Assembly (NCBI GenBank): GCA_001557505.1
Contig: LSAX01000002.1
Location: 3,100,001 to 3,164,000, forward strand
Source of the DNA: Reticulascus tulasneorum
Taxonomy: Eukaryota; Ascomycota; Sordariomycetes; Glomerellales; Reticulascaceae
DNA length: 64,000 nt
Reading direction: 5' to 3'
Under the pieces are notes generated by a model. That model was not told where the DNA came from. It made no database searches and was given only the letters and a program-made list of their open reading frames with translations. The position numbers and the translations under genes are program-made. Shown here piece after piece: positions 22,317 to 33,674 of this stretch (its first letter is position 1; each line of letters begins with the position of its first letter).

Positions 22317-22927
22317 ATGGCGTTCGGCTCGCTATGGGCGCGAGCCAGGAGTCATCAGACATTCATCCGTAATGTTTCGCTCAACCTCATCGGCTTCGCG
22401 ACCTGGGTACCGGCCATTATCTGGTTCAACAACTATGTCGCGGAAGTCAGCACCATCAAGGGCGCATCGATGTACCCGTTTCTGAACGAGGACACAAACA
22501 AGACTCTTAGGAGCGACTGGGTGCTTAATTATAAGTACAGTCCTCAGAAGGACCTGCAGAAGGGCATGATTATCACGTTCAAGTACGGGGCTCTCTGTCG
22601 AATACCCGATTTTGCCCTAACAGCTGCTAACTCGACTGCCTAACGCTTAGAAGCCCTTATAACCCGGACGTAATCGCGGTGAAGAGAATCGTAGCAGTGG
22701 AAGGCGAGCACGTCAGGACGCGGCCGCCGTTCCCATCGCCTGTCGTTATGGTCCCTGCGAATCATATCTGGGTTGAGGGTGACGGACTGCCGGAGAAGAC
22801 GCTGGATAGCAATACGTATGGGCCGATATCTATGGAACTCATCACAGGGCGAATCACGCACATTCTATATCCCTGGCGGAAGTTCGGGAGGATAGACTGG
22901 AGGGAGTATGAAGGCAGACCAAGATAG
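22317..22927 (+). CDS. IMP2: Mitochondrial inner membrane protease subunit 2
   Basis: Signal-peptidase-type (S26) serine protease of the IMP complex. It removes sorting peptides from intermembrane-space proteins on the outer face of the inner membrane. Exons are 22317-22582 and 22651-22927 (GTACGG to CTTAG, 68 nt), giving 180 aa, the family size. A membrane segment spans about residues 20-38. The nucleophile Ser51 lies in KGASMYPF and the general base Lys100 in VIAVKRIVAVEG. The conserved region GDGLPEKTLDSNTYGPI, which resembles the usual GDN-x-SxDSR-x-G box, is near 130-147. The extended DSN rather than DSR form fits subunit 2. It is followed 516 bp later by another inner-membrane gene on the same strand. 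Confidence 0.93.
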
Positions 22928-23443
22928 CTAAAAGCAAAAGCATACCCAACTCGGGCTCCAATTAGTGAAGATGACGTTAAAAATGTTGGTATACGGAGCT
23001 GAGATCAACTTTACATTGGCAAGATGAGTTGGACTGGGGTCGCCAAGGGCGATTTGATCAAACAAGCGTTCAGATCAGTCTTGGACCCTTACTCAAAATG
23101 TCGGACTCTTTGATACGCGAACTATGTAACTGTTGGGAACCCGTAGCCCTAGCGCCCAAATATGGCCTGAGGATGTCCAAATTCGCAGCCTGGGAGCTGA
23201 CAGCCACTTCGGCGTCATCACCTTGCGCCTGGGTGCACAGACCACTGTCGGAAATTCCAGAACTCGCGGCGGCCCTGCATCATAATTTCGATAGCGCATC
23301 GAGAACAAAATCTTTGCGTTGCGACTCAACCCGAGGAGGCCGCCTTCCACAACCTATCCTCGTTTCGCTAAGAGGGCCTGCTGAGACGACGCTCCGCTAC
23401 CCTCAGCAGCGATCTTTCATTTCACAACTTCGCCGGAAAGGCG
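22928..23443. other. Intergenic region IMP2 to carrier gene
   Basis: 516 bp. It holds the IMP2 3' end and carrier promoter. A 142-codon plus frame overlapping the carrier start (23029-23457) shows no family features. Confidence 0.55.
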
Positions 23444-24799
23444 ATGTCCTTCGCTGACCGCATCGCCAGTTACTTCTCCCCTCCGGATCCAATCTCGGCC
23501 TCGTTGACGGGGAAATCGGTCTCCTTGCCGTCGAATCCAGCATATAACAGTCATGCGGTGGATACGGGCCTCTTGCAGGATATCAAAGACAGCAGACCAG
23601 CAATTGGTCAGGACATGGGCTTCCAAGATGAGGAGTTCGAAGGCCGTCCGCCTTACCTCCATGTAAGGGACGCCGCAGACCCGTTCAGAATCGGATTCAC
23701 TTGCTGACAGTGTTTCCAAAGGCTATGATAGCTGGAGGTATTGGAGGTTCAACAGGCGATATGTTGATGCACTCCTTAGATACCGTCAAAACGCGACAAC
23801 AGGGCGATCCACACATCCCACCAAAATACAACTCCCTCGGTTCCTCATACTACACGATTCTTCGGCAAGAGGGTATCCGACGGGGTCTATATGGCGGGTG
23901 GATACCGGCGCTCAGCGGCTCCTTTCCAGGCACAGTCATGTTCTTTGGGACATACGAATACAGCAAGCGGTTTTTGATTGACCATGGTCTCCAGCATCAC
24001 CTTGCCTATCTTTCAGCTGGTTAGTAGACAACTCGACTCGTCGGAGATCTGTGCTAACCATATTCGCGCAGGATTCCTCGGGGATTTAGCTGCGTCTTTG
24101 GTATATGTTCCGTCAGAGGTCTTGAAGACACGACTTCAGCTCCAGGGGCGGTACAACAACCCCTATTTCAAGTCTGGGTATAATTACAGAGGAACTATCG
24201 ATGCTGCGAGGACCATTGTTCGCCAAGAAGGAGCATCTGCTCTTTTCTATGGGTACAAGGCGACGCTGTACAGGGATCTGCCATTCTCTGCTTTGCAGTT
24301 CATGTTTTGGGAGCAGCTCCACGCCTGGTCGCGGCAATATAAGCAGAGCAGAGACATTGGGATACCGCTCGAGCTTCTAACAGGCGGCGTTGCGGGCGGT
24401 CTAGCAGGTGTCATGACATGTCCCCTCGACGTCGTGAAAACGCGATTGCAAACTCAGGTGCACCCGGACCAAGCACTGGCGGAGCAGTCAAGGACGGCGA
24501 AGAACATATCATCAACAGCCCATGCGTCAACACCGCAACCCCAGAAGCGTCTTATATCCACATCGTCCCCATCAACGCATATGCCTCGCCCTGGCGCAGT
24601 CAACTTGCAGACTTCATCTGTCATTACGGGACTTAAGGTCATCTACCAGACTGAGGGAGTGGGTGGCTGGTTCCGGGGAGTGGGGCCGCGTGGTGTCTGG
24701 ACCTTCATCCAGAGCAGCTGTATGTTGTTTTTGTATCAAAGGCTGCTGCGGCAACTGGAGGTTTGGGACCCCATGGAGGAGGCCGAGCGGAGGATATAG
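23444..24799 (+). CDS. MME1: Mitochondrial carrier, Mme1 type (magnesium exporter-like)
   Basis: Six-helix mitochondrial carrier of the inner membrane. Sequence pattern matches yeast YMR166C/Mme1, reported as a mitochondrial Mg2+ exporter. Substrate here is inferred from that. Exons are 23444-23662, 23722-24019 and 24072-24799, giving 414 aa. The three repeats carry HSLDTVKTR (90-98), VPSEVLKTR (185-193) and CPLDVVKTR (289-297). The first has Ser instead of the signature Pro, as in Mme1. GDMLMHSLDTVKTRQQG and YVPSEVLKTRLQLQGRYNNP are strongly Mme1-like. A low-complexity insert of about 50 residues (Ser/Thr/Pro/Gln) sits in the third repeat. Intron 1 ends in AAG; the nearby CAG would break frame. 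Confidence 0.88.
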
Positions 24800-25359
24800 G
24801 AGCCACATGTTTAGAGTATGTTAGATCGGACTTTGTACAAACAAGATGTACATATTGTAAGGATCTTCGTGGACGGCGTTTTGTTGGTCAGATAGACGGT
24901 GGAAGGTTTACGAGCATTATAGAGCCGATAGAATCGAAGACAAGTCTCAATTCACAAATAGCTTACTTCCCAGATGTGAGTTTGTCTTCAAGGACGGGCA
25001 TGCACGAAAGTCATCAATACAAATGCCAGGGTCATAGGACTTGGATTGTGTAAAAGAAAGATATCCAGACTACTTTACTCTGAAGTAAACCCCCTGAAGA
25101 TTTAGCGTTCCCAGGTGCCTGGATCTGCTCAGGTACGGGGCACCCGGCGTTGAGGTGGATAGAGAGCTTCCCACCCCTGTACAATCACTAAACTGCTGCA
25201 GTGAATGTGGGGTGGCCTATCCGTGCACTTTCACATCTTGAACTTTTTACTCGGACTGTCAAGCTCCCCCTCAACACCTACACGCGACCATCTCTCCTTC
25301 ACCCTGTCGCATCCCATTGTACTATATATATCTGTTTCTTTAAGCTCGTTTCATTCAAA
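24800..25359. other. Intergenic region carrier to BRE2
   Basis: 560 bp. A TATATATA-like element at 25324-25330 lies about 30 nt before the BRE2 ATG, and a CT-rich leader precedes it. The BRE2 frame is open upstream to 25201 but only from GTG. Confidence 0.55.
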
Positions 25360-27087
25360 ATGGCCTCAGAAGTAGGAACACCCCCGCGGGACACAACGCC
25401 AACCGCACCTCTTTCATCAATTCCTCAGAAGCGTGCTTTCGAGGAAGATCACACTCCTTCTGTTCCTTCTCCTCTCAACCCCGATGTCAAATCCACTCCA
25501 AAGCCACAACCAAATGACGATATGCCTGCGACACGAGAGAAGCCGGCGCGCACGAAGAAGGAGTCACTTAAGAAACGCGAGTCCAAAGGCGCGTTTGGCG
25601 GCGACAGCTCGCGCGCAACGCCGGACCCAAAGCAAAGGGAGGCGCCACCGAGCGAATCTTCGCCATTGAGATACAAGCTTATGCCACCGAAGCAGTCGGA
25701 CTTTGATCCGTCCAGGAGCCCGGTTTTCACGCACCATCATGAGGTGCCTGCGCCAGACGGATCAAGCATTGAGTTCTTGGAGACTTCGGAACAGTGAGCT
25801 TGCCCTGACTGTTTGCGCTAGCTCTTACTGATCTCGAACAGCGTTTACAATAAGAAGAGCTACCACTATACGCACTGCATAGCCGATCCTGCGTTTCCCT
25901 CCTCGTTTTACTACCGTCAGACGGAGCCTGAGCCGTATGGCCCACACATGAGCTTTGAAGATTCGGCCACCCATGTATTCTTCGACCAGACGGGCCACCA
26001 CATCACCACAAACAAGGGATTCAGAATGGCCAGAGCGAACGTGGCCGTCAGGGAAGGCCGCTGGTATTGGGAGTGTAAAATTACCAGAGGAATAGTGAAG
26101 CAGAAGAAGGGAGAGGCGGGCGAAGCAAAGTCGCATGGACATGTGCGCATGGGTTTTGCAAGGAGAGAAACGTCGTTGGATGCGCCAGTGGGATTCGACG
26201 CGTACAGCTACGGTATCCGCGATGTTGACGGGCAAAAGGTGTACATGTCACGGCCGAAGGACTTCTTCGCTGCTGGGGAGGACATTAAGGAGGGTGATGT
26301 CATTGGTCTAGAGATTCAGCTGCCGTCGGAGCGGTTGCAGAGGAAGATATTGTCGGGATACTACAATCCCGCCGTCGACCTCTTCGATGACGAGACCTCG
26401 ACGACAGCAGAAGCCCCTAATATCGTGCGCGACCGCATCCCTATCCGGTTCAAAGCGCACATCTACTTTGAGAAGATCGACTATCACACCACGAAAGAAC
26501 TGGAGGACCTTATGAATCCTTCACCAATCACCACTAGTTCGGGAGCGTCTACAGACGCGCCGAACCCAAACCACCCCATGCCCGCCCTGCGGACCTTACC
26601 AAACTCGCACATCAAGATCTACAAGAACGGCGTGCTGATGGGCACTGCCTTCGAGAACTTGCTCGCTTTCCTCCCACCGGCGTCGAAGCCCCTATCCCAC
26701 CTTGGCGCACGGGAGGGTCTCGATGATGGTATGCTGGGCTACTACCCCGCCGTCAGTGTCTTCCGCGGCGGCGCGGCCGAAGTCAACTTCGGGCCGCGGT
26801 TCTGGTACCCGCCTCCGGGGTACGAGGACGTGGAGGACGAGGTCGACATGATTGGTCTGGAGAAGCCGCCCGCGCCGCTGCCGGCTCTGGCTGGCATCCG
26901 AGCCATCTCGGAGCGGTATGCTGAGCAGATTGTCGAGGACGTCGTGTATGACATTGTGGACGAGGTCGATTTCTGGATGCAGGATGGCGGGCGGGTCATT
27001 GACCGCGCAGGCAGGGACGAGAAGGCGGGTGTGGTGGGCATTGCGCCAGGGGGCGAGGAGATCAAGGAATTGGTACAGGATGACTAG
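25360..27087 (+). CDS. BRE2: COMPASS complex SPRY subunit Bre2/Ash2-like
   Basis: Bre2 (Ash2L orthologue) is a core subunit of the Set1/COMPASS histone H3 lysine 4 methyltransferase in the nucleus. Exons are 25360-25793 and 25842-27087, giving 559 aa. The intron is only 48 nt (GTGAGC to AACAG). Residues 1-145 are disordered and basic. The SPRY domain covers roughly 150-480, with the core pattern GRWYWECKI near 218 and HVRMGFARRE. It is split by low-complexity insertions, as in fungal Bre2. The C-terminal helix EQIVEDVVYDIVDEVDFW near 507 corresponds to the Sdc1/Dpy30-interaction motif. The start at 25360 is the only ATG, in good context (AAAATGG). It converges with the next gene, with 308 bp between stops. 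Confidence 0.92.
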
Positions 27088-27395
27088 GCGTCCAGGGCGC
27101 CGTCGGAGGGGGTTCTCTGCATAGTCACTTGCTCATATATACCCAGCTTAGGCTAACGCGATTTGAAAACTAATATCAATGATCATTAAAGCTACCTATG
27201 TGCGTACGCGCGATGATCCAGCCCACATATCGAAGTCATAACGTTCATCAAGCCTCAAGCCCCAAGATTTTTTTAAAAGCCCAGAACGTTATCGTGATAA
27301 CTATCTTTGATGCTGAACGCGAAAAGGAGAATGAGCAAACTAAGAAAAAAAGGGGTATCTATGTTTTCATGTCTAACTGAGAAGAAAGACGCCGT
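27088..27395. other. Convergent 3' region, BRE2 and membrane protein
   Basis: 308 AT-rich bases between opposing stop codons. They should hold both 3' UTRs. Nothing else is seen. Confidence 0.6.
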
Positions 27396-28615
27396 TTACT
27401 TCTGAGTCGATGCTCGGGAGTGTTCGCCGATTGGGGGAGGTGGTAGCTGGGTCCTGGAGCTGACGTTGCCGCTCCGTGACTGACTGCCGGAGCCCTCAGG
27501 GGCTGGGAGGGCTGGGTCGTCAGGCAGCTCTTCTATCCGGTCGCCTTCAGCGACATTCCCCTGAAGTTTCTCCTGCTCGAGTCGGACTTCACGGCCTCTC
27601 TTGTGGCAGTACCATAGTACGAACAGCAGCACTGGAAGATTGTTAGCATGGGGCGCCTGTCGGCCCTAGATGAGTCTGACTTACAGAACAGCGCAATACT
27701 CCAGACGATGTTCGTGCCGATAAACGCCGGCCACCTCAGCTTCAGGGCATTCACAATCGCCCGCAGCATGCCCACCACCGCGCCGGGCTTCGTGACCAGG
27801 TCCTGCAAGTTCCTCGGCATGAACATCTTCTTGGCGGCGCCCTTGACGCCGCCGCTCTCCTCGCTCGCCTTGATGCCCTGGCTCTCGGCGGCCACGGCCA
27901 GCAGCTCGGGCGCGAGGGAGGCGGAGAGCTTGCTCGGCATCTGCGTGACGAACTTCTTCATCGAGCCGGGCAGCTTCTCGAAGTTGTTCTTGAGCACGCC
28001 GTCGCGGTCCTCGAGCAGACCGGTCAGGTCGTCGACCGCGGTGGGCACGCCGTTGACCAGGTCCTTGAGCACGACGGTGAACTTGCGCACCAGCTCGTTC
28101 GATTCGGTCGACAGGCAGAAGGCCTTGTTGTTCTTGGCCGAGAGGTTGAGGTCGTCGAGGACCTTGTTCATGTCGCGCTTCTCGCGCTCGGCTTCGGACA
28201 GGGTGACGTCGCTGTTGGGGACCGTAAGCTGGTTGTTTGGGTTCTTGTCCTTCTTGGCGAAGAGGAGCGAGATGCGGTTGGTGATCTTGCTGGTCTTGTC
28301 GTCTTTCTTAGTCTCGGTCTTGGTGCCTTTGGAGTTCTCGGTTGAGCGGCGGGATTCATCCGACTCCCAGTTGAATTCTGGTGTCTTCACCCGCGGTGGA
28401 AGAGGTGGTGCTGGACCTTCCTCAGCCTCAGCGTCGGAGAGGAGTCGGTGCAAGAAGTCCTCATCCTCAGGATCGAGAACCGGCGCCGGGTGGGAGACCG
28501 CGGTCGTGATCTTCTCTGGCTGCTTGCCTTCGTGCTTCTCCTTATCTGCCCTCTCTTTCTCCTCCTTGTCGGACTTGTACTTCTTGAACTTCTTGTAGCC
28601 GATGTATTCCAACAT
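27396..28615 (-). CDS. Unknown single-pass membrane protein with charged N-terminal half
   Basis: Exons on the minus strand are 27685-28615 and 27396-27631 (53-nt intron, GTAAGT to TTCCAG), giving 388 aa. The frame is open further upstream, but I chose the ATG at 28615 because MLEYIGYKKFKKYK begins the well-formed sequence. Residues 10-45 are Lys/Glu-rich and probably coiled. The middle (about 155-300) is helical, with LVRKFTVVLKDLVNGV and KFVTQMPSKLSASLAPELL. A single hydrophobic span at about 301-320 (FIGTNIVWSIALFLLLFVLW) crosses the membrane and is completed only after splicing. A basic stop-transfer (CHKRGR) and a Pro/Ser-rich tail follow. The topology suggests a tail region exposed to one side, but which membrane is unknown. 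I know no function for it. Confidence 0.75.
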
Positions 28616-29161
28616 GTTGACGGTGCTAAGAGTTGATTGGGTGTCTCGGGTCGCAGAAAATGTAGGGTTCGACGTGTGGGAGAAGAGAAGTTGTTCGTCT
28701 TTGAGGGGGGCGATTATTCGGAGCCGCTCATTGCTGGCTTTTTTAGTCGATGGTGACGCACTCTTTTCTTTTTTCACATGCGGTCCAGGCCTTGGTTGAT
28801 TGACAATGCAGGTCATGTCTCGAAGATGAGGTACCTTTTAGGGGGACGGGTTAGCCACTCGTTGATCGGGCTTGCACAGCCACCCCTGATGTCATGAAAT
28901 GCCGTCAACAAGCGTGGGAGCCCTCTTTTTCGGGACAAGTGCCGGAACCCCACCAAAGCTTTTTCTTTCCAGACGCTGTGCCGCCTTGTCGCGCCAATAC
29001 TTGCATTTCTGTTTGAGGCTCAGGGTTCCATGGTATTGGGAACGGAAATGGACTGAAGATCGACTGCATGTGCCAAGATCTCGATTGCTAACCTTTTGGT
29101 GTATAGAATTGCACTTTGAGGTGGGTATAGGCTCGGGACGACTTGCGCGAACTACCACCAC
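28616..29161. other. Intergenic region between two minus-strand genes
   Basis: 546 bp between the unknown membrane protein start and the NSE1 stop. An upstream in-frame extension of the membrane-protein ORF (to 28816) exists here; its own ATG-initiated form is possible but less likely. Confidence 0.5.
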
Positions 29162-30121
29162 CTATTCGTCTTCCTCGCCGCCTGCTTCTTCCTGCTGCAT
29201 CACCTCGTCTGCTAAGTTGTTCCTCCTCCCTCCGCCACTCCGTCTCCGATTCTGGTACAATCCCCTACTTGTAATGGCTCTCTCCCCGACGAAATGCTTC
29301 CCGTCCCAATCCTTGGAGCATTTCGGGCATTTCTTGGCCCTCTGGGTTCGCCAGAACGCATCTTCGCAAATGTCATGTAGCCGCATATTACAGCTTACGT
29401 CCCCGCATCGTTGTCCGTGTGTGACGATCTCCTTACAAGCCTCACAGAACTTGACCCGTTGCCATTGATCCGCCTCAAGGTCAGGATCGTTGTAGGAATC
29501 CACCAGCCACGACCGCAGTTCCAGTAGAGCTCGGGGGCTGAGACTGAAGAAGCCTTCTCTGCTCTTCTCGAACCAGCCCTCGCTGACCAGGTTCTCCATC
29601 ATGCGTTCTACATCGCTGTGCTTCAATCCTCTATCCTGGCCCTGCGTCTGCGGTGCCTCGTCCGCGTTATCGTTGGTTCGCGGGGGGCGACGGGCCTCGA
29701 TCGCCTGCATCCCAGTTATGCACAAAACCTCCATGCGAGGGGTGTTATATGTCTCGAACATGGCGTCCAGAATGCGTTTTGTGAATGCTATCTCCTCGGC
29801 AGAATATGTGGTCGCGAGTTGTGTCATGGGATCAGATGTGGTGTTGACCATGGCGTAAACACGCTCTTTGGTGATTTGGTGTACAGTGCTTCGGATCTCG
29901 TAGTCGAACGTGGAGATAGCGTCCGACGCCACAGAGACGTACGATTCAAAGTCTCGACTCGTAACATCATCGGGCGCGATGGCTTGGTCCCGATCCTCTT
30001 GGAGGGTTAATATGGCCGCCAGAACCGGACGGGCTTGCTCGAAGGTCATCGTGCCCCTTGCCATGAATGCCTGCAGGAACGCCCGGTTGCCATCATTGTA
30101 GTTGGGGGCAATATCCGCCAT
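29162..30121 (-). CDS. NSE1: SMC5-SMC6 complex RING-type E3 ligase subunit Nse1
   Basis: Nse1 partners Nse3 and Nse4 in the Smc5/6 complex and acts in DNA repair and recombination in the nucleus. The single exon encodes 319 aa, ATG at 30121 to TAG. Two winged-helix regions occupy about residues 10-215. The RING variant follows: Cys226, Cys229, Cys239, Cys244, His249, Cys252, Cys265 and Cys268, a C4HC3 arrangement as expected for Nse1. The tail is Arg/Gly-rich then acidic (GGEEDE). The family is known to have weak E3 activity stimulated by the Nse3 partner. The gene is on the same strand as the unknown membrane protein and divergent from the polytopic membrane gene, with a 2-kb gap. Confidence 0.93.
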   Translation of the reverse strand: MADIAPNYNDGNRAFLQAFMARGTMTFEQARPVLAAILTLQEDRDQAIAPDDVTSRDFESYVSVASDAISTFDYEIRSTVHQITKERVYAMVNTTSDPMTQLATTYSAEEIAFTKRILDAMFETYNTPRMEVLCITGMQAIEARRPPRTNDNADEAPQTQGQDRGLKHSDVERMMENLVSEGWFEKSREGFFSLSPRALLELRSWLVDSYNDPDLEADQWQRVKFCEACKEIVTHGQRCGDVSCNMRLHDICEDAFWRTQRAKKCPKCSKDWDGKHFVGERAITSRGLYQNRRRSGGGRRNNLADEVMQQEEAGGEEDE

Positions 30122-32164
30122 GATCTACGGCAGCCTGTCACGAGAGTGTGTCGAGACTGAAGTCGCGACAAGAACGATCCTGATGGTAGGTGCGCCAAAG
30201 GCTAAGCGAGGAGCGAGCCCGTTTGCCTGACTACCTAGGGACCTACGGTAGCAAATGCAAAGCCCAACTTTGATGGATCATGGAAATCGTAAATAGTGGG
30301 CACATGGTGGGGGTTTGGAAGACGCGCGAGACGCGTCCTCTACAGGACAACTGGTCTTGGGTGGTGACTGGGGTTTTCAGTGGTTGCAGCCTCTGTGGCC
30401 TGTGGCGGTGCAACCACCCCTGGAAGCGGCTCTTGACGTCGCTTCATGTCTCTCTCTCTCTCTCTCTCCGTGCATCTACCCATCTGGGATATGCCAACGA
30501 ACAATTACACTACTTCCGCACGATGCTGCTGGATATTAATCCGATACTCACACTCTTGGTAATCGTATAAGTTTCTGTGAAATTGCTGGCCTTGCCTCGG
30601 CGATACCCAGCCACCACTGTCTTCTTAGTCTCTGTCGAGGTCTCATAAATTAGCTCCTGAGAACGATTAGTCCCAGCTTTGCATCCTGCGATCAAGTTGC
30701 CCGACAGGCTGGGCATGTTTCAGAAGCAGGGCTACAGTATTCAAGACGTATTGATGTGACGAAGGATTCCGGGGAGAGGTTGAGGTCTTCCCCGAGATGG
30801 CCCAGCAGAAGAAACATTAGTTGCCGATGAAGTGGCCCTAACATGGTGCAAGTCTTACTGTGGAGTATAATGTGAGAAACCAACCCGGATTCGCCCCAGT
30901 GGCTCTCAACCTCCCTTTCGTGACACTCGCAACCCCATTCTGCCGCTTGCCTGCCGCTTGGCTGCTAAATAGGCACTAGATATATCCGTGAGACCTCTAT
31001 TGTTCTCGTTCATGAGACAGGCATATCCAATCTTAGCACGAGGTCCGAGGCCCTCTTGGGTTGGGGACAACCTCGTTTCTCAGACTCAGGAGTGGGCTCG
31101 GAAACAGACTAATAGCATAGCGTCGTCGTTGCGGACGACGGCATGTGTCGTCTGCGAGTCAGCCCGACGGCTCCATACATCGCATGAACCCTGTGATAGG
31201 CTTTGATCTGCCAGGTTCAAGCTTGTACGAATGCTTCGATCCCCACACACTAAACACACATCGAGCACCGTCTGCTTCGAAGGGCAACTTGTTGGCAGCA
31301 ATTTTGGTAGCAGCCTCAGACTCTAGTCTGACAATTCGCGGAGATGACCAATGTAGGTCAACTGAAGGTTTCGACTGATACATTCGGGCTACTATCTACT
31401 AGTGGTTTAGCTCAGGTTTCAACGGCTGCCATCTCACCTTTTCATCTCAGTCACAGGTGTAGTCTCCCAGCCTAATGGTAGTGTACTAAACATTATATCT
31501 ATCACCTAATTGATAGCAGTGGTGATCTACGGGTAGTACATGTCTAGAATCCGCGACAGGTTGAACATGGATAGGTGCAGTAGCTTGACAAGAATCCACT
31601 AGATATCATATCAAATTCCGCTTCTGATATCGTTGGCAGGGTAGGGTGTTCATCAAGATACTAGACACGCTCGTAGCTATCTTTGTGTGCTTTGTCTCAT
31701 ACGCCATCCGCCAAGTCCCCGATCGCACAGATTCTAGAGAGATCCTCATACCAGCTCGGAATAGGTAGTTATTCGTTGAAAATACAGCTAGAGAACGCAA
31801 GATTATGCGAACTGCGGCCCTGTCAGCTCCCAGGGAAGATTTCGGAATTCCACAATCCCCACATTTGAGTCCTGCTCCGCCGTGCGATTCATGCGGCTGG
31901 TGGTTATGACTAGGGTCACCATGCTTATTTGTGTCCTGGTCCTGAGGATCGCAGTGGATTGCAGATCAGTCGATTATGATCCTTGGTGGAGATCCGATCA
32001 TGACCTGGCTTTAGGGCTGCAAGATAAACATGGCGCATGGCATCCCCATGTTCCCCAATCCTACCTTGTTTCTTTCTTTTTCTCGTCGTCGCCTTATTCC
32101 CCACTACTATCGCCAACTCGAGCTTTCATGTCCGACTTGGACAGTCAAGGACATATGCCCTGAA
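30122..32164. other. 2-kb divergent intergenic region
   Basis: Between NSE1 and the polytopic membrane gene. It contains a (TC)10 microsatellite at 30449-30468. Frames at 30690-31380 are short and unsupported. The frame upstream of the membrane gene's ATG is open back to 32030 and contains no convincing additional exon. Confidence 0.55.
30449..30468. repeat. (TC)10 microsatellite
   Basis: Ten uninterrupted TC dinucleotides in the region upstream of NSE1 and its divergent neighbour. The purine strand faces NSE1. Confidence 0.9.
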
Positions 32165-33674
32165 ATGGCAGTTCAACTTCCTCAAGAGCACCTAGGTCTT
32201 GCAGTAGGAGTCTTGTTGTACTCGATATTCTGCCTAGCATGCAGTTGCCTCATAGCATGGCTAGTATGGGTTCATCATGAGAGGCGAAGCTGTGGGTGAT
32301 CCGTCTACTCAATCAATGTTGAACACTTGCAGAGGAGACTGACTTCGAATTGCTCAAGATGTGGCCTTGCTATCATACTTCACGGGACTTTCTGCTCTAG
32401 CTTCGGTAGCCCAGCAAATCCACACCATTGTTGCCTGGAGAGATATCAAGCTTCGGCAGTTCGAACACTCCGTTGCCAACATCGGAAATCCAGAGCTCTC
32501 GGTCGCGGGTTCGTCAGAGGGTCTGGATTTAGTTCTCTTTTACATTCGTAAGTTGATGAACCGCGCTTTCGAACGACCCTAACACTCCGAACAGAGTTCT
32601 ACACTTACAATGTGGAGGCAATGTTGATATTCTGCTGGTAAGTCTCTTCGTTAGGAACTGCGGTATCTCGGTCTTACAGAATCAAACTAGGGCTGCAGCG
32701 CTGGCTCAATCCATCTTCCGACTCAGTGTCACACAATGGCTCCGGCAGCACGGTGCCATCGTCGCAAAGAGCACCGCAGTTATACTTCCAATATTTACCC
32801 TTAGCCTTCTTCGATTACGAGCGTTGCAGCAATCATGGCTGGCTTTCTTTCTAGTAGCCGATTCCATCAGTAGGAGCCTTGCAGTCTCTTATGTACCCTG
32901 GAATAACGCTGACGATCTGTACTAGTTGCTATCTCTATTGCGGGAAGCGCAATTCTTCTCCTTCTCATTCTGGGTAAATATATACTCACGCGAAGACGTT
33001 TGCTGTCCTGGAACGTTGGCTATGGCCAATCCTCAAAAGGCACCAATGGCACTATTATTGTGGAAACCAACAGGTTACAACAGCCACGTCAAAGTATCTA
33101 CGATCGATGGCTTCTATCTCGGTTTGCAATTTTGTTTGTGGCCTTAGGGTAAGACAATCTATTGACATGACTTCGGGTGAACTTTCGTGGGCTAATTTGT
33201 ATGTGTTATAGCGGTAGTCAACTTGCGGTGATTGCTTTCCAGCTATCGTCCACACAGAACAACAGCCGCGAAAAGCTGGGTGACTCGGCCGATCTCAGTA
33301 TGGAAAGATTGAGAACAGATCTCTTGGGATTCATGACAGGAGTTTCAGCTTGCATATTGAACTTCCTTTTCTTTGGCACGACGGCGACATTCAGGAACTA
33401 TATGTGGGCAACCATACTACGGCTCGTCCCGCAACGCCTTCGGTCGCCAAGAAAGAAGCGCAAGTCCGTAATGACAGTATCGACGGCTCAATATGCGAAC
33501 AAAGATGACCACGAAGGCCTTCAGGCATATACGCCGACTCGTGACGGGAACGGCGTTATGCTGCGGGAGCTTGAGTTCGATGGCCGTCATAAAGTCATGC
33601 AGGAAGACGAGTTCCCTATTGTCATGAAGGATACAGGCAAGCCTGACAATGTGTATATTTACCCTCGGCATTAG
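32165..33674 (+). CDS. Unknown polytopic (about seven-helix) membrane protein
   Basis: Six exons keep frame throughout: 32165-32291, 32359-32547, 32595-32637, 32691-32869, 32926-33148 and 33212-33674, giving 407 aa. Likely transmembrane segments lie near residues 10-37, 43-66, 107-130, 143-162, 168-197, 244-270 and 300-322. A long loop with potential N-glycosylation (NGT) follows the fifth span. The last 85 residues are hydrophilic, basic then acidic, and probably cytosolic. The layout resembles a fungal receptor-like or other integral membrane family. The DRWLLSRFAILFVAL element recalls uncharacterised Pezizomycotina membrane proteins, but I recognise no named family. The first intron's acceptor (CAAG) is chosen to avoid an in-frame stop and has an ACTGAC branch just upstream. 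CLR2 follows on the same strand. Confidence 0.72.

Noticed and set aside
27648..28598. 316-codon plus-strand frame
   Set aside because: Antisense to the membrane-protein gene; Ser/Leu-rich by complement of Lys/Glu/Asp codons.
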